Source: Agapetus fuscipes (lineage: Eukaryota > Arthropoda > Insecta > Trichoptera > Glossosomatidae). Taken from it: DNA of 64,000 nt. The stretch is from contig OX637345.1 in NCBI GenBank assembly GCA_951799405.1, positions 4,836,001 to 4,900,000 on the forward strand, written 5' to 3'. Under the pieces are notes generated by a model. It worked only from the letters and a program-made list of their open reading frames with translations, did not search any database and was not told where the DNA came from. Every line of letters starts with the position of its first letter. Within the stretch, counting starts at the first letter, position 1. Position numbers and translations under genes: made by a program. Of the stretch, positions 61,561 to 64,000 are shown piece after piece.

Positions 61561-62204
61561 CGTAATACTTGGTGCACTGGTTTTCTCTATTTTCAACCAA
61601 CGACGCTTAATTAAAAATCACACTAGACTTAAATGCGAATGTACTGTGGCACGTATTGACCGTTCCACTAGTAAAGCACCGGCAGTTAGCAGACTTAGCC
61701 TGATAATGAGGCGACAGGACACGCTACCCACCTAAAGGGACCTTTCTTTGCACCGTAAATTTCCTCGGAGTAAGACGCTGCCAATCTTAATTACTCGCAG
61801 GCCACGGCGCTTGTGTAAATGTAGGGTTAAATTAAACTTAAGTTGTAGCTTAAGTAAGAAAATAAAGTGAAACTTAAGTTCAGGCGATTTTAAATTGAGA
61901 ATGATCTGCATGTAGATAGAGGGAACTGCAAATAATCGGAATATACTTAATGGTAATAACTTTTCAAATTGTTTTGGTGAAACATTGTGGAATTCCATTT
62001 TAAATATTTGATTCAAAAAATATTAATAAACTAGCAGACTGACCGTACTGCGTACGGTTGTCTGCTAGGCCCTTCGGGCAGTGTAAGTCTGGCTTCGCAA
62101 TAATTTTTCCTCAGACCTCCTTCATAGTAATTAAATGCTTTAAGAAGTAATTTGAAAAAAAAATTGCGGTAAAAGGGTTATTTAGTTCTTTCATGTTCTG
62201 AGTA
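61561..62204. other. Unassigned sequence
   Basis: A CTGACCGTACTGCGTACGG segment with small palindromes occurs at about 62037. No gene seen. Confidence 0.35.
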
Positions 62205-64000
62205 TCTTGTATGAAGCATGAGGTATGAGGCTGACCTCCCATACCTAAAAAAATGTTCACTGAACGAATGTTTCTCTGTTCCTGAAAAGGTCGGCAAAAT
62301 TGCAGGGCTTATGGTCAAGAGAGGCTGAAATTTTTATTTGTAATTAAACATGCAGCATTTGTAAGCGCAAAGTCACTCATGTCTGCTTGGGGCATGCATT
62401 GAATATGAATTATAAAATGTATGTATGCAACTTAGATTTATATTCTAAAATTAAAAACATCAAGTGCCACAATTAAATGTTAGCGTGAAATGACATTTGC
62501 CAGTTTGTGGGCGTGCATTCAATTTGAATCATCAAATAACTTTTTTTGCAACTTTAGATTATAAATTAAATTTAACGTTGTTGAAGGATTTTTCAAACTC
62601 AAATTCCTTGACTTATATATTAGTGTGAGCCTGTATATCCATATCGCAAAAAATGGTTCACTTGACAAATGTTTCCCCTGTTTTTGAAAAGGTTGGCAAA
62701 AGTTGCAGGGCTTATGTTCATTAGAGGCCTTAATTTTAATTTGTAAGTTCACATGCAGCATTTATAAGTGCGAACCCACTCGTGTCTCCAGGGGGGCATG
62801 CATTGAATATGAATTATAAAAGTTATTGTGTCTGTGCAACTTAGATTATATATTCTAATATTTTAAAAAAATCAAGCGCCACAACTATATGTTAGCGTGA
62901 AATGACATTTGCCAGTTTGTGGGCGTGCATTAAATTTGAATCATCAAATAACTTTTTTTGCAACTTTAGATTATGAATTTAAATTTAACGTTGTTGAAGG
63001 ATTTTTCAAACTCAAATCCTTGACGGATAGGTAAGTATGAGCTTGAATACCCATATCGAAAAAAATGGTTCACTTGACAAATGTTCCCCCTGTTTTTGAA
63101 AAGGTTGGCCAAAGTTGCAGGGCTTATGTTCATTAGAGGCCTTAATTTTAATTTGTAAGTTCACATGCAGCATTAATAAGCGCGTACCCACTCGTGTCTC
63201 CAGGGGGGCATGCATTGAATATGAATTATAAAAGTTATTGTATCTGTGCAACATAGATTATATATTCTAATATTTAAAAAAAATCAAGCGCCACAACTAT
63301 ATGTTAGCGTGAAATGACATTTGCCAGTTTGTGGGCGTGCATTCAATTTGAATCATCAAATAACTTTTTTTGCAACTTTAGATTATAAATTAAGATTACC
63401 GTTGTTTAAGGATTTTTCAAACTCAAATCCTTGACGGATTGGTAAGTATGAGCTTGAATACCCATATCGAAAAAAATGGTTCACTTGACAAATGTTCCCC
63501 CTGTTTTTGAAAAGGTTGGCCAAAGTTGCAGGGCTTATGTTCATTAGAGGCCTTAATTTTAATTTGTAAGTTCACATGCAGCATTAATAAGCGCGTACCC
63601 ACTCGTGTCTCCAGGGGGGCATGCATTGAATATGAATTATAAAAGTTATTGTATCTGTGCAACATAGATTATATATTCTAATATTTAAAAAAAATCAAGC
63701 GCCACAACTATATGTTAGCGTGAAATGACATTTGCCAGTTTGTGGGCGTGCATTCAATTTGAATCATCAAATAACTTTTTTTGCAACTTTAGATTATAAA
63801 TTAAGATTACCGTTGTTTAAGGATTTTTCAAACTCAAATCCTTGACGGATTGGTAAGTATGAGCTTGAATACCCATATCGAAAAAAATGGTTCACTTGAC
63901 AAATGTTCCCCCTGTTTTTGAAAAGGTTGGCCAAAGTTGCAGGGCTTATGTTCATTAGAGGCCTTAATTTTAATTTGTAAGTTCACATGCAGCATTAATA
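62205..64000 (+). repeat. C-derived satellite, 411-bp unit, continues past the window
   Basis: Unit starts (CCTTGAC) at 62606, 63018, 63429 and 63840, giving lengths 412, 411, 411; a first degenerate unit begins near 62205. Each unit is one C element (GGTTCACTTGACAAATGTT, AAGTTGCAGGGCTTATGTTC, TTCACATGCAGCATTAATAA) plus a partial second C 3' half (GTTAGCGTGAAATGACATTT, GCAACTTTAGATTATAAATT) and a linker GGATTTTTCAAACTC. Units 3 and 4 differ at one base that I can see; unit 2 differs from 3 at roughly thirty; unit 1 is more diverged. Confidence 0.95.

Overview
The window reads as repeat-dominated nuclear DNA of an arthropod, most likely an insect. The evidence is AT-rich sequence, tRNA-headed SINEs with short-repeat tails, tails of CR1/L2-, RTE- and 'RWFGH'-type non-LTR retrotransposons, Ty3/gypsy LTR elements, fold-back MITEs and tandem satellites. 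I find no bacterial-style operons, no rRNA, no CRISPR and no convincing host gene. The only long coding sequences belong to one young LTR retrotransposon.

The centrepiece is a complete Ty3/gypsy element on the minus strand at 50272-57478. Its 474-bp LTRs differ at one base and its target duplication is ATAT. It inserted into a copy of the local 'C' repeat. Gag (56339 to 54963) has an N-terminal SAP motif, a long coiled coil, a capsid-like region and a CCHC knuckle. Pol (about 55014 to 50746) lies in the -1 frame and carries protease, RT (YLDD), RNase H, an HHCC/DD35E integrase and a GPY/F motif. Pol does not end there. It continues about 220 residues into a macro-domain-like module (TARG1/OARD1 type, as I recognise it) and a CCCH zinc finger, in the place where an env would sit. 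The pol stop codon touches the 3' LTR, so the polypurine tract is coding.

Most of the rest is short repeats. SINE-A has a tRNA-like head, a constant body and three alternative 3' modules: a TTA-rich tail, a 'D' unit, or a second tRNA-headed element, 'B'. Repeat C is about 260 bp with a GATTA-type tail and appears more than 30 times on both strands. At 62205-64000 C has become a satellite with a 411-bp unit whose copies grow more alike toward the right edge. Three or four solo LTRs, a TTA-flanked Harbinger-like MITE, several perfect fold-back elements and four other tandem arrays (60465, 59222, 40190, 8007) fill in the map.

A second cross-cutting signal is a stem-loop word, CTGANGA + 1 nt + 5-6 bp stem + loop + stem + GAAAC. 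It occurs at about ten dispersed sites, three of them inside fold-back elements. It resembles a hammerhead ribozyme core but has one extra nucleotide before the stem.

Layout: 1-5 kb LINE tails, CR1, solo LTR, C copies; 5-16 kb SINEs, Harbinger-like MITE, poly-C block; 16-24 kb AT-rich DNA, fold-backs, C copies, a LINE split by SINE-B; 24-38 kb SINE nests and two solo LTRs; 38-50 kb LINE tails, 56-bp minisatellite, C copies; 50-57.5 kb gypsy element; 57.5-64 kb inverted LINE tail, piggyBac remnant, two short-period arrays, a palindrome, composite SINE and the C satellite.
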